From JAWLHJ01 sp039587535 (GTDB lineage Bacteria; Gemmatimonadota; Gemmatimonadetes; Longimicrobiales; Gaopeijiaceae): a stretch of 64,000 nucleotides of DNA. The stretch's first letter is position 1. The number at the start of each line of letters is the position of its first letter. The position numbers and the translations under genes were made by a program. The notes below the pieces were generated by a model, which was given only the letters and a program-made list of their open reading frames with translations, made no database searches and was not told the origin of the DNA. Below, one piece after another: positions 8,413 through 18,218 of the stretch. The DNA lies in contig JBDHIF010000016.1 of assembly GCA_039587535.1 (NCBI GenBank), forward strand, positions 44,048 to 108,047. The letters run 5' to 3'.

Positions 8413-11400
8413 CTATGCAACTCGCCCCGCCAGAACGCCAAGCTCACGCACGACGACGGACACCGCCGCAAACCCTACCGCACCCTCCGCCTTCAGATCA
8501 GCGACCATGCCCCGAAAACGCTCAATATCCCGGGCCCTGACTCTCAACAGCCGGTCGGTGGCATGCTCGATTCCGCGGTCGTCTTCGGCTCGCCGAATGA
8601 CGGACGTGACCAGATTCCGGTGGGCGCGGGAGAGGTCCTCGGTCAGAGCCTGCGCGGCCCGCTGCTCCCAATGGTCCCCTCCGGCCGTGGCGAAGGCTGT
8701 CCGGCGGAGCCAAGGGACATCGAACAGGTCGGAGGTCCGATAGAAGGCGCGCGCGGTGGCCACGGGATCGGCCTCCGTTTCCCGCGCGATCTCGAGCACC
8801 TCGAGGAGCTGGTCCAAGAAGCGGAACGTGATGAGGCGTCTGGAGAACACGTCGTCGGCACCAAGCTTCCTTATCTCCTCAACCCGCGCCTCGAAAAGCG
8901 TTCGATCCTCCCCCTGAACGAAGGACTCGAAGTGCTCACGGAGCACCGCCAGGCCGGGCACGCTCCGTTCCACGACGGTCGCTGGTGAGACGGCCGGATC
9001 CGCGTTCTGGAGCACCCAGCGGGTCGTCCGCTCGAGGACCCGCGACAGGCCCAGGATCCACCGGTAGGCGACGCGTAGATTCAAACCCTGCTCAGCGATC
9101 TGCGCCATCAGGGCTCGATGGTCCGCGAGGCGCGAAGCCACCAGCCATGCCCGGGCCACGTCCTCCACGCGGGACCCCGTGTCGCGAGCCACGCGCGTAA
9201 CGAAGGTCGCGCCCATGATATCGACCAGATCGTTGGTGAGCTGGCTGGCGATGATCTCCCGGCGCAGCCGATGTCCCTCCAACTGCTCACGGCCTGCGGC
9301 GCTGATCGTCGACGGTGGGAAGTACCCGAGAAGATAGCTCTCCGTGACGGGATCATCGGGGAGCCCTCCGGCGAGGAGACGCGTCTTCAGCGCGAGCTTC
9401 GCATACGCGAGCAGAACGCAGAGCTCGGGCCGGACCAACGTTTGCCCATGTTCTCTCCGCTCGCCGAGCACGTCGAGCGACGGCAGTCCCTCTGAGAGTC
9501 GATCCAACTCACCCGTCTTCTCTAGCGCGAACATGAGATCGCGGAAGTCGTCAAAGCCCTCTCGGGCGCGTTGCTCATCGAGAGAGACGGCCAGGCTCTG
9601 GGACCGGTTGTCATCCAGCACCAGTTCGGCCACCGCCTCGGTGAGATCCTCGAGAAGTCGGTTCCGGTCATCCTCGGACATCTCGCCGCCCACCACGGCA
9701 GGAGCCAGGAGGATCTTCAGGTTCACCTCATGGTCCGACATGTCCACGCCAGCGGAGTTGTCCAACGCGTCGGTGTTGACCCTCCCGCCCTTCAAGGCAT
9801 ACGCGATCCTCGCCTTCTGCGTCAGGCCCAGATTCCCACCCTCGCCGATCACAGCGCAGCGGAGCTCCGAAGCGTCCACGCGCACGGCGTCGTTCGACGG
9901 ATCCAGAGCCTCCGCTTCTTCCTCGCCGACACCCAAGGCGTCCCGCGCTTGCGGCGTGAGGTCCACCTCCTTGGCTCCCCGCGGCACGATCATGCCGCCT
10001 TCACTGAGGACGGAACGGTGGTAATCGTCCCAACTACTCTGATCCATATCGAAGAGCCGTCGGCGCTCGGCGTACGAGGTGGCCGGATCGGGGTCGGGAT
10101 CGATGAAGACGTGCCGGTGATCGAACGCCGCCACGAGACGGATCTGCTGCGACAGGAGCATGCCGTTGCCGAAGACGTCCCCGCTCATGTCGCCGATGCC
10201 GGCCACCGTAAACGGCTGGGCTTGGATGTCCTTGCCCTTCTCGCCGAAATGCCGCTTCACGCACTCCCAGGCGCCCCGGGCGGTGATCCCGACTTCCTTG
10301 TGGTCATACCCTTGGGATCCACCAGACGCGAAGGCGTCGTCGAGCCAGAAGTCGTACTCCGCTGAAACCTCGTTGGCCAGGTCGGAGAAGGTGGCCGTCC
10401 CCTTGTCCGCCGCGACCACAAGGTATGGGTCGGGTTGGTCCCAACAGACGACGGCATCGGAGATCTCCGTGCGTCCGTCCACCAGGTTGTCGGTGAGGTC
10501 CAACAGCCCGCGGATGAGGGTCCGATACTGCTCGCGTCCCTCCTCCCACCGTCCCTCGGGGTCCCCGGGAACGACACGGGTGATGAACCCACCCTTCGAG
10601 CCGCCTGGCACGATGACGGCGTTCTTCACCACCTGTGTGCGGACGAGTCCGAGCACTTCCGTCCGGAAGTCGTCGGGGCGGTCGCTCCATCGAATCCCCC
10701 CACGCGCCACACGGGCACCGCGGAGATGGATGCCCTCCATCCGGGAGGAATGCACCCACACCTCGTAGAGAAGATCGGAGGGTCTACCGAAGTCCAGATC
10801 CGCGCTGGCGAACTTGAACGACATGTACGGCACCCCGCCCGATCGGGCGGAAGGGTCGGCGGCTCCCGTCCGGAAGTAGTTGGTGCGCTGCGTCGCGCTG
10901 ATCAGCTGTTCCAGTCGCCTGAGCGCTCGATCGTCGGACAGCAGATCCACCCCGTTGAGCGACGCGTGGAATGTGCGCCGAATTCCGGCCGCCACCCTAC
11001 TCCGCTCCTGGATCGACATCTGCCGATCTGGGTCGAAGCGGGCCTGGAACAGGTCGAAGAGCGCCCGGGCGATCGTCGGATGCGAGACGAGGGCCGACGG
11101 TAGCGCCGTGCGGCTGGGCACGGCCTGCATCTGGAACGCGAACCCCGAGTAGGCACGGAGCACGTCCACCTCACGCCACCGCAGCTCGGCGCTGAGCACC
11201 AGGCTGTTGAGGCGATCACTCACGGCGTCGCCTCCGCGCACCGCGAGGATGGTCTCCGAGAGCAGCTCCCCCGTGCGCTCGACATCGATACGCTCACCGG
11301 TCGCGTCCAGCACGGCGAAGACGAAGATGGTGGCGTCCGGCTCACCGTCCCCACCCACGACGAAGGGCTTCACTGCCAGCACCGTGAGTCCACAGTCCTC

Positions 11401-13209
11401 CAGGACCGGCATGAAGTCGGAGAGGACCAGACGCTGGCCGCGGAGGAAGACCTTCAGCTCGGTGACGTCCTCCGCCCCCGCCACGCGCACCCCCGGACCG
11501 CGGTTCGTGAACGAGATCGAAGTGGCCCGGTCCGCGGCCTTCATCTCCTCGAGGATCGCGATATCGGCCGCTGCGACCTGCGGCTCCGTCGCGGCCTGAT
11601 ACTCGCGGCTCATATGGGCCCCGTAGGCCCGTGCGAGGCTCCTGGCCTCGTCGGAACCGTGCGTGAGCTCCAGCTCTTCCCGGACCCGATCCTCCCAGGT
11701 TCGGATGAGTCGGGCTACTGCCTGCTCCAGGTCCTGCGTGTCCACCTCCGCGGCGCGTCCAGGCGGAGCCCCCATGTGGAAATGGAGCCGCGCCTGATCC
11801 CCGGACCCGAGCGCGAGATGGTAGTTCAGCACGTCACCGTCGAAGGCTCGGACGAGCTCCCGCTCGATCTCCTTCCGCACTGCCCCTGAGAATCGATCCT
11901 TGGGAAGGATGACCATGAGGGAGAGCCCGCGCTGAAGAGGATCCTCGCGTAGCACCACCCGAACGTCGTCGGTGTTGTACGCTGTGAGGACGGTACGCAC
12001 GTCATGACCGATCTCCTCCGCCGACGTGAGGAACAGCTCCTCCTTCGGCATGGAGTTGAAGATCGTGATGATCTCCTTGAAGTCGTGCGACCCCGGGCGT
12101 ACGCCCGAGCCTTCGAGGATATCCGCCAGCTTGCGCCTGAGAATGGGGATGTTCTCCGCGGCCTCGGAGTACGCTCTGGACGTGAAGAGTCCGAGGAATC
12201 GGTGCTCTCCCACAGCCCGCCCGGACTTGTCGAGCTTCTTGATCCCGATGTAGTCCATGCGCGCACGACGATGCACGGTGGCTTCGGCGTTCGCCTTGGT
12301 GATGATCAAGACCGGGCCCTGCTCGGCGAGACGGCGCAGGCCTTCGTCCAGGCTGGATAGACGCACCCCACCGGCGAACCGCGATTCCGCCTCGTTGCGA
12401 AGAACTCCGAGCCCGGAGCCCGGCTCCACGATGACGGTTCGGTCTTCCCCGTCGTCGGCCGGCACGAAGTCGTAGGCCCGGTATCCCAGGAATACGAAGC
12501 CTCCATCCCGTAGCCACTCGAGGAACGCCCTGATCTCGGTAAGCTCCTCTGCCAGGTCCTCGGAGCTTGGCACGTGCTCGTCCAGCTCGGTCAACACACG
12601 GTCGACGGCGTCCACCATGGGCGCAAAATCGTCGGTAGCCCGCACGACGTCCTGTAACCGGCGCGCCAACTCCTCCCGCAGCTCCTCGATCCGCTCGGGG
12701 TCGGCGACCCTGTCGACCTCACCGTGGACCAGCGACTCCTTCGAGCCCGTGTCGGTTCCGGGTCCGATCGACACCACCCTTCCCGCTTCGTCGTGCTCCA
12801 CGTCGAGGATCGGGTAGACCATCCAGGCAACTGGAAGCTCCTGGGCCTGCAGAAACTCTCGGATCGTGTCGACGATGAACGGTCGCTCGCTGACGTTGGT
12901 TCGGACGACGGTGTTCGGGCAGGTCCAGCCCTCGTCCTCCGCGGTAGGGTTGATGACCTGCACATCCACCCGGTTCGAGCTGGAGGCCCGGAGGAATCGA
13001 TAAGCGCCCAAGGTCATGCCGACGAGGTCCGGCACGGGGCGGCCACGGAGAAGCTCGACGGGAGCACGGCTCAGGAAGGCCCGAGCGAAGCCCAGGGCAA
13101 CGTCCGCTTCCGGTCCCGACGAGGCGGACCGGACACCCTCGCACACCAGCTCGACGGTCTCCGCAGAATCGCGGAGTCGGCTGCGTACCGCTTCCGTGGT
13201 ATCGCTCAT
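8413..13209 (-). CDS. gdhB: NAD-specific glutamate dehydrogenase (large, GDH2 type)
   Basis: 1598 aa from ATG 13209 (MSDTTEAVRSRLRDSAE), the normal size of the ~180-kDa bacterial NAD-GDH family, which deaminates glutamate to 2-oxoglutarate and ammonia, mainly in catabolism. The N-terminal half holds the ACT-like regulatory modules (for example VSIGPGTDTG, RFLGLFTSRAYSE). The catalytic core contains ARGGIRWSDRPDDFRTEVLG and VKNAVIVPGGSKGGF with the substrate-binding lysines, then IGDMSGDVFGNGMLLS and the Rossmann region. The C-terminal helical domain is complete. No clear Shine-Dalgarno; the open frame continues 148 codons upstream but that part overlaps the divergent gene and has no family match. 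Gene name is the one usually used for this family. Confidence 0.93.
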   Translation of the reverse strand: MSDTTEAVRSRLRDSAETVELVCEGVRSASSGPEADVALGFARAFLSRAPVELLRGRPVPDLVGMTLGAYRFLRASSSNRVDVQVINPTAEDEGWTCPNTVVRTNVSERPFIVDTIREFLQAQELPVAWMVYPILDVEHDEAGRVVSIGPGTDTGSKESLVHGEVDRVADPERIEELREELARRLQDVVRATDDFAPMVDAVDRVLTELDEHVPSSEDLAEELTEIRAFLEWLRDGGFVFLGYRAYDFVPADDGEDRTVIVEPGSGLGVLRNEAESRFAGGVRLSSLDEGLRRLAEQGPVLIITKANAEATVHRRARMDYIGIKKLDKSGRAVGEHRFLGLFTSRAYSEAAENIPILRRKLADILEGSGVRPGSHDFKEIITIFNSMPKEELFLTSAEEIGHDVRTVLTAYNTDDVRVVLREDPLQRGLSLMVILPKDRFSGAVRKEIERELVRAFDGDVLNYHLALGSGDQARLHFHMGAPPGRAAEVDTQDLEQAVARLIRTWEDRVREELELTHGSDEARSLARAYGAHMSREYQAATEPQVAAADIAILEEMKAADRATSISFTNRGPGVRVAGAEDVTELKVFLRGQRLVLSDFMPVLEDCGLTVLAVKPFVVGGDGEPDATIFVFAVLDATGERIDVERTGELLSETILAVRGGDAVSDRLNSLVLSAELRWREVDVLRAYSGFAFQMQAVPSRTALPSALVSHPTIARALFDLFQARFDPDRQMSIQERSRVAAGIRRTFHASLNGVDLLSDDRALRRLEQLISATQRTNYFRTGAADPSARSGGVPYMSFKFASADLDFGRPSDLLYEVWVHSSRMEGIHLRGARVARGGIRWSDRPDDFRTEVLGLVRTQVVKNAVIVPGGSKGGFITRVVPGDPEGRWEEGREQYRTLIRGLLDLTDNLVDGRTEISDAVVCWDQPDPYLVVAADKGTATFSDLANEVSAEYDFWLDDAFASGGSQGYDHKEVGITARGAWECVKRHFGEKGKDIQAQPFTVAGIGDMSGDVFGNGMLLSQQIRLVAAFDHRHVFIDPDPDPATSYAERRRLFDMDQSSWDDYHRSVLSEGGMIVPRGAKEVDLTPQARDALGVGEEEAEALDPSNDAVRVDASELRCAVIGEGGNLGLTQKARIAYALKGGRVNTDALDNSAGVDMSDHEVNLKILLAPAVVGGEMSEDDRNRLLEDLTEAVAELVLDDNRSQSLAVSLDEQRAREGFDDFRDLMFALEKTGELDRLSEGLPSLDVLGERREHGQTLVRPELCVLLAYAKLALKTRLLAGGLPDDPVTESYLLGYFPPSTISAAGREQLEGHRLRREIIASQLTNDLVDIMGATFVTRVARDTGSRVEDVARAWLVASRLADHRALMAQIAEQGLNLRVAYRWILGLSRVLERTTRWVLQNADPAVSPATVVERSVPGLAVLREHFESFVQGEDRTLFEARVEEIRKLGADDVFSRRLITFRFLDQLLEVLEIARETEADPVATARAFYRTSDLFDVPWLRRTAFATAGGDHWEQRAAQALTEDLSRAHRNLVTSVIRRAEDDRGIEHATDRLLRVRARDIERFRGMVADLKAEGAVGFAAVSVVVRELGVLAGRVA

Positions 13210-13433
13210 GGGTTCAACAGATCGCTTCGAGGGAAGGTCTGCCACGGCCACCACGGCTGTCCCCCTGAGCCACGAATCATGATTTCGGCTCGTCGGGCAC
13301 GGGAACCTGTCCAATCGGGTCTGAGGAGCGGGGTGGCGAAGATAGGACAACGTTATCTGAGAACAGGGCGCTGGGGAACCCGGAAGATGGTGCATGGTCC
13401 CGGGATCGAATTCCCCGCCTACCGGGATTCGTC

Positions 13434-13439
13434 TACCTT
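13434..13439 (+). promoter_or_regulatory. -10 box placed for a leaderless transcript
   Basis: TACCTT ends 5 nt before the ATG at 13445, where no Shine-Dalgarno exists. Weak -35 candidate TTCCCC 17 bp upstream. The spacing puts the transcription start at about the A of ATG. Confidence 0.4.
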
Positions 13440-13444
13440 GCTTC

Positions 13445-14701
13445 ATGCGCTTTCTCCACATCGCCGACGTCCACCTCGACACGTCTTTCGCCGGCCGATC
13501 CGAAGCCGTGCGACGAAGGCTGCGCGAAGCATCTCGGGAAGCCTTCCAGCGCGCCGTGGACGTCGCACTCCAGGAGCAGGTGGACGCGGTGCTCATCGCC
13601 GGGGACCTCTTCGACGGGGAGCGTCTTTCGTTCGCGACCGAGCGTTTCCTCATGAATCAGGTAGGACGCCTGGGAGATCACGGGATCACCGTGGTCTACG
13701 CGACCGGGAACCACGATCCCGGCTCGGTCTCCGGCGGCCCCCGGGCACTCCAGTGGCCGCCGAACGTCGTGACGGCATCGGACGCGACGCCCAAACGAAT
13801 CGCCATCTCGGGCCGGGGCGGAGGTACGGCAGGCTACGTGAACGCCGTGGGGCACGAGAACGACCGAGAGGGCCGGGACCTTTCGAGGCTCCTCCCCGTG
13901 CCTGAAGGGGAGGGCCCGGAGGTGGGCCTGCTCCACACGCAGGTCCGGGCGTCGGCCGGCTCGGAGCGGCACGGGTCCTACGCCCCATCGGATCTCTCCT
14001 ACCTGCGGCGGGCCGGGTACGACTACTGGGCTCTGGGGCATGTGCACGTGCCCCAGGAGCTATCGGCGGACCCGCCGATCTGGTACTCGGGCAGCCTCCA
14101 GGGCCGCAGCCACGGTGAGCGCGGAGAGCACGGAGCCCTGGTGGTGGACCTCACGGACCGACACGCACCGGAGGTTTCGTTCCGGCCCCTCGCCTCGGTT
14201 CGCTGGGAAACGTTGAGGGTCGATGAGCTGGGGCTCGTTCGTTCGTTCGACGGATTGGTGGGCCATGCGGCGGCGCTCTGGCGCGACATCCGAGCCGAGG
14301 AGCCGGCTGCTCCAGGGACCGAGTGGATGATCCGCGTTGAGCTCGTTGGACCTTGTCCGCTTTGGTCCGAGCTGCAGAGGGAAGAGGATCTCGAGATATT
14401 GGCCGCCGAGCTCCGTGACCTCCTCGGAGTTCTGGATGTCGTCGTCATGGCCGCGGCGGTACACCCGGTGATCGACCTGGACGAGCACCGGGCTCGCACG
14501 GATGTGCTCGGGGAGGCGCTCCGCCTCGCGGAGCGCATAAGGAGCGGGAAGGCTGCCCTCCCGACCGTCCTGCCGGACGATCTTGCAGGGGTGCCCAGCG
14601 CCACCACCGAGGCGGTCCAGGACTACGTGCGATCCCTGCTCGACGACATCGACGGGGAGATCGCCGCCCGTCTGATCGAGGACGCGAGCACGCGGTCGTG
14701 A
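13445..14701 (+). CDS. YhaO/SbcD-type DNA repair exonuclease (calcineurin-like phosphoesterase)
   Basis: 418 aa, Mre11-like two-metal nuclease. All phosphoesterase motifs are intact: IADVHLDTSF (D-x-H) near the N-terminus, LIAGDLFDGE (GDxxD), TGNHDPGS (GNHD), GLLHTQV, and WALGHVHVPQ (GHxH). A C-terminal capping domain of about 150 residues follows. Family length and arrangement match Bacillus YhaO, the partner of the YhaN ATPase. The start at 13445 gives the textbook family N-terminus MRFLHIADVHLDT; upstream codons in frame look non-coding. Its stop overlaps the start of the next gene by 4 nt (GTGA), so the two subunits are made together. Role: processing of DNA ends, with YhaN. Confidence 0.9.
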   Translation: MRFLHIADVHLDTSFAGRSEAVRRRLREASREAFQRAVDVALQEQVDAVLIAGDLFDGERLSFATERFLMNQVGRLGDHGITVVYATGNHDPGSVSGGPRALQWPPNVVTASDATPKRIAISGRGGGTAGYVNAVGHENDREGRDLSRLLPVPEGEGPEVGLLHTQVRASAGSERHGSYAPSDLSYLRRAGYDYWALGHVHVPQELSADPPIWYSGSLQGRSHGERGEHGALVVDLTDRHAPEVSFRPLASVRWETLRVDELGLVRSFDGLVGHAAALWRDIRAEEPAAPGTEWMIRVELVGPCPLWSELQREEDLEILAAELRDLLGVLDVVVMAAAVHPVIDLDEHRARTDVLGEALRLAERIRSGKAALPTVLPDDLAGVPSATTEAVQDYVRSLLDDIDGEIAARLIEDASTRS

Positions 14702-17388
14702 GGATCGAGCGCCTCGACGTCGAGGCCTTCGGGAGGCTCACGAGCCTCCAAGGGGAAGACGGACCGCTCCCCTCGCTGGTCGTCGTCCTGGGGCCCAACG
14801 AAGCCGGCAAGTCGACGGTCTTTGAGTTCCTCACCACGATGCTGTACGGTTTTTCGCCGGCCTCGAGGGACCTCAACCCATTCGTGCCGTGGGGTAGCGA
14901 TGAGGCCCGAGGCGCGCTCCACATGCGGCTGACTGATGGCAGGGCCGCGACCATTACCCGCCGGCTTCGGTCGCAACCCGCGTCGCAGCTCGACGTCGAG
15001 GGGACCCTCTCGGACCTGAGAAACCACCCGCTTCCGTGGGTGGAGCACGTGCCGCGAAAGGTATTCCGGCAGGTCTTCGCCATCACGCTCGGAGAGCTGG
15101 CGAGTCTCGACGAGGACACCTGGGCCCGCATTCAGGATCGGGTGGTGGGATCCATGGGGGCGTCCGACCTCCGCCCCGTGCGGGAGGTCGCTGCGGAGCT
15201 GGAACGGGAGACCGGCGAGCTGTGGCGCCCGAACCGACGCGGGAAGCAGAAGATCCGCCAAGCTCGAGACGAGCTCCGAGCCCTCAGGGTCCGGCGGCGT
15301 GAGGCTGTCCAACGAGACCGGGATCTCCGGGCGCGCATGGATGATTTGCAGCGCGCGAGGGGTGTCTTGAAGGCCCGCCGCGAGCGCCGCGCCATGGACC
15401 AGGCCTTGCTGGATCGCGCCCAGGTCCTGCTGCCCGTCCGAGCGCAGCTCCACCGCATCGCCCAGCTCGAGCGGGAGGCCGGACCCGAAGCATTGCTCCA
15501 GGGACTGCCTCGGGAGCCCCTCCTCCGTCTAGAGGAGGACCGAGCCCGGGTACGGTCCCTTGAAGAGGAGCTGAGGGAAGCTCAAGCCGAGCGCGTAGCA
15601 CCCCGAGAGCGGAAGAAGGCACTCACCAGCCAGCTTCGCATCGTTCTCTCCCAGCGCGACCAGATCGATCGTTACGTCTCCGGGCTGGCACGAGCCGTAG
15701 CGGACCGGGAGCGAGCCGGGGACCTGCAGGCGGAGCTCGCCATCTTGGAAGAGAGGCTGAACCGGATCTGTCTGGACCTGGTGGGTCTCCCATGGGCCTC
15801 GGCCCCGCGCGACCGACTGCTGCAACGGACGCCAACCTCCGTCCGTGCGGCCGTGGAGCGGCTGGAACGAGCGAGGAGCCGCGTCGGGACCGAGGAGGCC
15901 GACCGCGCCCCCGACGTGGGGACCAGCCCCGCGGGCCCGTCGCTGGCAGTCATCGCCGGCACGTTGGGCTTGGCGACCGCCGTTTGGGGCGTGATGTCGG
16001 GCAGGCCGGCCCTCACCGCGCTGGGCATGATCGCTGCCGCGGGATCCCTGGCGCTCGCTTGGACGCTGTCCCGAACTCGGTCGACGAGGGAAGCCGCGTT
16101 GGCAGAGTGGGCGCGACGTAGGGAAGAAGCGAACCGAGAGCTACGGGAGGCGCGCGCCATGTTCATGGACCTGTTCGAGGACCTCGAGCTGTCGGAGCGT
16201 CATGGCTCATACCCCGATCGCGCTCTGACCGATGCCCTCGAGCGGCTGCACGACAGCGCCGACCAGCACAGCGGCAAGGTGCGGGTTCTCGAGGAGATCG
16301 AGGCGCGTCAGGCCGCGACGGCCCGAGAGGGGCAGGCGCTGGTGCGAAGCCTCGCCGTGGAGGCGGACGCCGAGACCGACCCGGAGGTGTTTGCCTCGGT
16401 GCTCTCCGGCCGACTGCGTGAGGCCGAGCAGGCCGAGCAAGCGGCCGCAGCAGCCGAGCGAGAGCTCTCGGGCTTGAATCGGAACATCGAGCGCATCGAA
16501 GTCGCGCTGGCGGCGTCGCGTGCCGCAGTGGCCGACCTGGAAGAAGCCGCTCGGCGTTTCGCCGAGGATTCCGTGGAGGACGGACTCCAAGAAGCGACCC
16601 GACGCCTGGAGGCGCTCGAGCGCGCTCGCCGCCTGGAAGAGGAGCTCGAAGAGAGCCAGCCCGACCTCCCGCTCCTCCGGCAGCGGATCGACGAGGCCGA
16701 GCGCGAGGGCGCGCGCTGGTTGTCGGAAGACGGCGACCTCGTCACCCGCCGAGGCCGTGTCAGACAGCTCCAGGACCAGATTGAAGAGCTGGAGCGCAAG
16801 ACCAGCGCTTTGACAAAGGAGGTCGAGCTGGCGCGGGGCGAGGAAACCGCCGACCAGGTGGACGGCGAGGCCGCTACGCTGGAAGCGACCACCGCGGCAT
16901 TGGTCCGGGCCAGAGATCGTAAGTGGGTGCTGGCACATCTCCTGCGCGAGGCCGACCGAGCCTTTCGTGAAGAGCACCAACCGGACCTGATGCGTCGGGC
17001 CGGGCGTCACCTGAGCCACCTCACCGACGGGCGCTACGACAGAATTCTCGTCGAAGAGACGGACGAGCGTGATCTCTTTCGCATTGCCGGCCCCGGCATC
17101 GCCGGTCCCATCCCCCTGAGCCATCCCGTGTCGACCGGGACGCTAGAACAGGCATACCTGAGTCTGCGTCTGGCGATCGTGGACCATCTCGATCAGGGCA
17201 CGGAATCACTTCCGTTGTTCATCGACGAGGTCTTCGTGAACTGGGACGCCGAGCGGCGACGGCGAGGCATGGAGGTCGTCGCCGGTCTCGCGGAGACCCG
17301 TCAGGTCTTCGTCTTCACCTGCCATCCGTTCATGGCCCGGGAGCTGACTGAGGCAGGAGCCCGACTCGTGGAGCTGGGGCGGGAGTGA
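14698..17388 (+). CDS. YhaN/SbcC-type AAA ATPase, partner of the upstream nuclease
   Basis: 896 aa starting at GTG 14698 (MRIERLDVEAFGRL), typical of YhaN. Walker A is VLGPNEAGKST (residues ~32-41); long coiled coils follow; in the middle (~residues 415-460) there are two hydrophobic stretches (SLAVIAGTLGLATAVWGVM and LTALGMIAAAGSLALAW), the membrane-associated insert seen in YhaN but not in SbcC. The C-terminal lobe has the ABC-type signature STGTLEQAYLSLRLAI and Walker B LPLFIDEVFVNWD. No CxxC zinc hook is visible, again as in YhaN. It acts with the YhaO-like nuclease as a membrane-linked Mre11/Rad50-like machine. GTGA overlaps at both ends couple it to its neighbours. Confidence 0.9.
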   Translation: MRIERLDVEAFGRLTSLQGEDGPLPSLVVVLGPNEAGKSTVFEFLTTMLYGFSPASRDLNPFVPWGSDEARGALHMRLTDGRAATITRRLRSQPASQLDVEGTLSDLRNHPLPWVEHVPRKVFRQVFAITLGELASLDEDTWARIQDRVVGSMGASDLRPVREVAAELERETGELWRPNRRGKQKIRQARDELRALRVRRREAVQRDRDLRARMDDLQRARGVLKARRERRAMDQALLDRAQVLLPVRAQLHRIAQLEREAGPEALLQGLPREPLLRLEEDRARVRSLEEELREAQAERVAPRERKKALTSQLRIVLSQRDQIDRYVSGLARAVADRERAGDLQAELAILEERLNRICLDLVGLPWASAPRDRLLQRTPTSVRAAVERLERARSRVGTEEADRAPDVGTSPAGPSLAVIAGTLGLATAVWGVMSGRPALTALGMIAAAGSLALAWTLSRTRSTREAALAEWARRREEANRELREARAMFMDLFEDLELSERHGSYPDRALTDALERLHDSADQHSGKVRVLEEIEARQAATAREGQALVRSLAVEADAETDPEVFASVLSGRLREAEQAEQAAAAAERELSGLNRNIERIEVALAASRAAVADLEEAARRFAEDSVEDGLQEATRRLEALERARRLEEELEESQPDLPLLRQRIDEAEREGARWLSEDGDLVTRRGRVRQLQDQIEELERKTSALTKEVELARGEETADQVDGEAATLEATTAALVRARDRKWVLAHLLREADRAFREEHQPDLMRRAGRHLSHLTDGRYDRILVEETDERDLFRIAGPGIAGPIPLSHPVSTGTLEQAYLSLRLAIVDHLDQGTESLPLFIDEVFVNWDAERRRRGMEVVAGLAETRQVFVFTCHPFMARELTEAGARLVELGRE

Positions 17389-18218
17389 GCTCCTCCCCCT
17401 CACCGGTGCTCCATGTGACGCGGGGTGGGCGCCCGCCGGACCCCGACAGGGAGACCTTCGTGCTGGTGCACGGGTTCGGAGCATCTTCGTTCACGTGGCG
17501 GCACTGGATCCCCGAGCTCGAGCGGCGGGGCCATGTCGTACGATTGGACCTACTCGGGTGCGGCGCGTCCCCGGCGCCTTCCATGGGCCCCTACGACCCC
17601 GAAGGTCAGGCCGGCCTGATCCTCGAGCGTATGCGAAGCCTCGGGCTGACGGAACACCGGGTCACGCTCGTGGGACATTCCTTGGGAGGCGGCATATCGC
17701 TCTACGCCGCACTCGAGCTGGAGCGAGCCGGTACACCGCTGCACCGGCTGGCCGTTGTGGCCGGGGCGGCCTACCCCCAGCCGCTGCCACCGTTCGTGAC
17801 TCTGGCCAGGCGTCCGACGTTGGCACGCGCCGCCTTTGAGGCCCTCCCCGCCAGCCTCCTCGTGCAGCAGGTGCTCCGCTCCATCGTCTTCGATCCCTCG
17901 GTCGTCACGGATTCCCTCGTGGAGGGCTACGCCGGGCCCCTGGATCGACCAGGGGCCTCGCGGGCGCTCCTCGAGACGGCTCGGCGCATTGAGCCACCGG
18001 ACCTGCCGGCGCTGACCGCCCGCTATCCCACTCTGGCCACGCCCACCTTTCTACTCTGGGGACGGCACGACCGCGTGGTGCCTCCCTGGGTCGGACAGCG
18101 TCTGGCCCATGCGCTGCCCCGTGCACGACTCCAGCTCCTGGATCGATGCGGCCACCTTCCTCAGGACGAGCGACCGAGCGCCTCTCTAGCCGCTCTGGCG
18201 TCATTCCTGGACGACTGA
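17385..18218 (+). CDS. Alpha/beta hydrolase
   Basis: 277 aa, starting at GTG 17385 inside the stop of yhaN (GTGA overlap). Alpha/beta hydrolase fold: oxyanion region LVHGFGASSFTW, nucleophile elbow VGHSLGGG (Ser), acid LLWGRHDRVVPP (Asp) and base CGHLPQDE (His). Length and motifs fit the esterase/lipase/haloperoxidase-like branch; the substrate cannot be told. It is the last gene of the nuclease-ATPase operon, but nothing in it suggests DNA metabolism. Its last 58 bp overlap the end of the convergent P-type ATPase gene. Confidence 0.85.
   Translation: MSSSPSPVLHVTRGGRPPDPDRETFVLVHGFGASSFTWRHWIPELERRGHVVRLDLLGCGASPAPSMGPYDPEGQAGLILERMRSLGLTEHRVTLVGHSLGGGISLYAALELERAGTPLHRLAVVAGAAYPQPLPPFVTLARRPTLARAAFEALPASLLVQQVLRSIVFDPSVVTDSLVEGYAGPLDRPGASRALLETARRIEPPDLPALTARYPTLATPTFLLWGRHDRVVPPWVGQRLAHALPRARLQLLDRCGHLPQDERPSASLAALASFLDD

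Noticed and set aside
13210..13653. N-terminal extension of glutamate dehydrogenase
   Set aside because: The open frame continues upstream but is basic, low in homology-like motifs and runs into the divergent nuclease gene; the ATG at 13209 gives the usual size.
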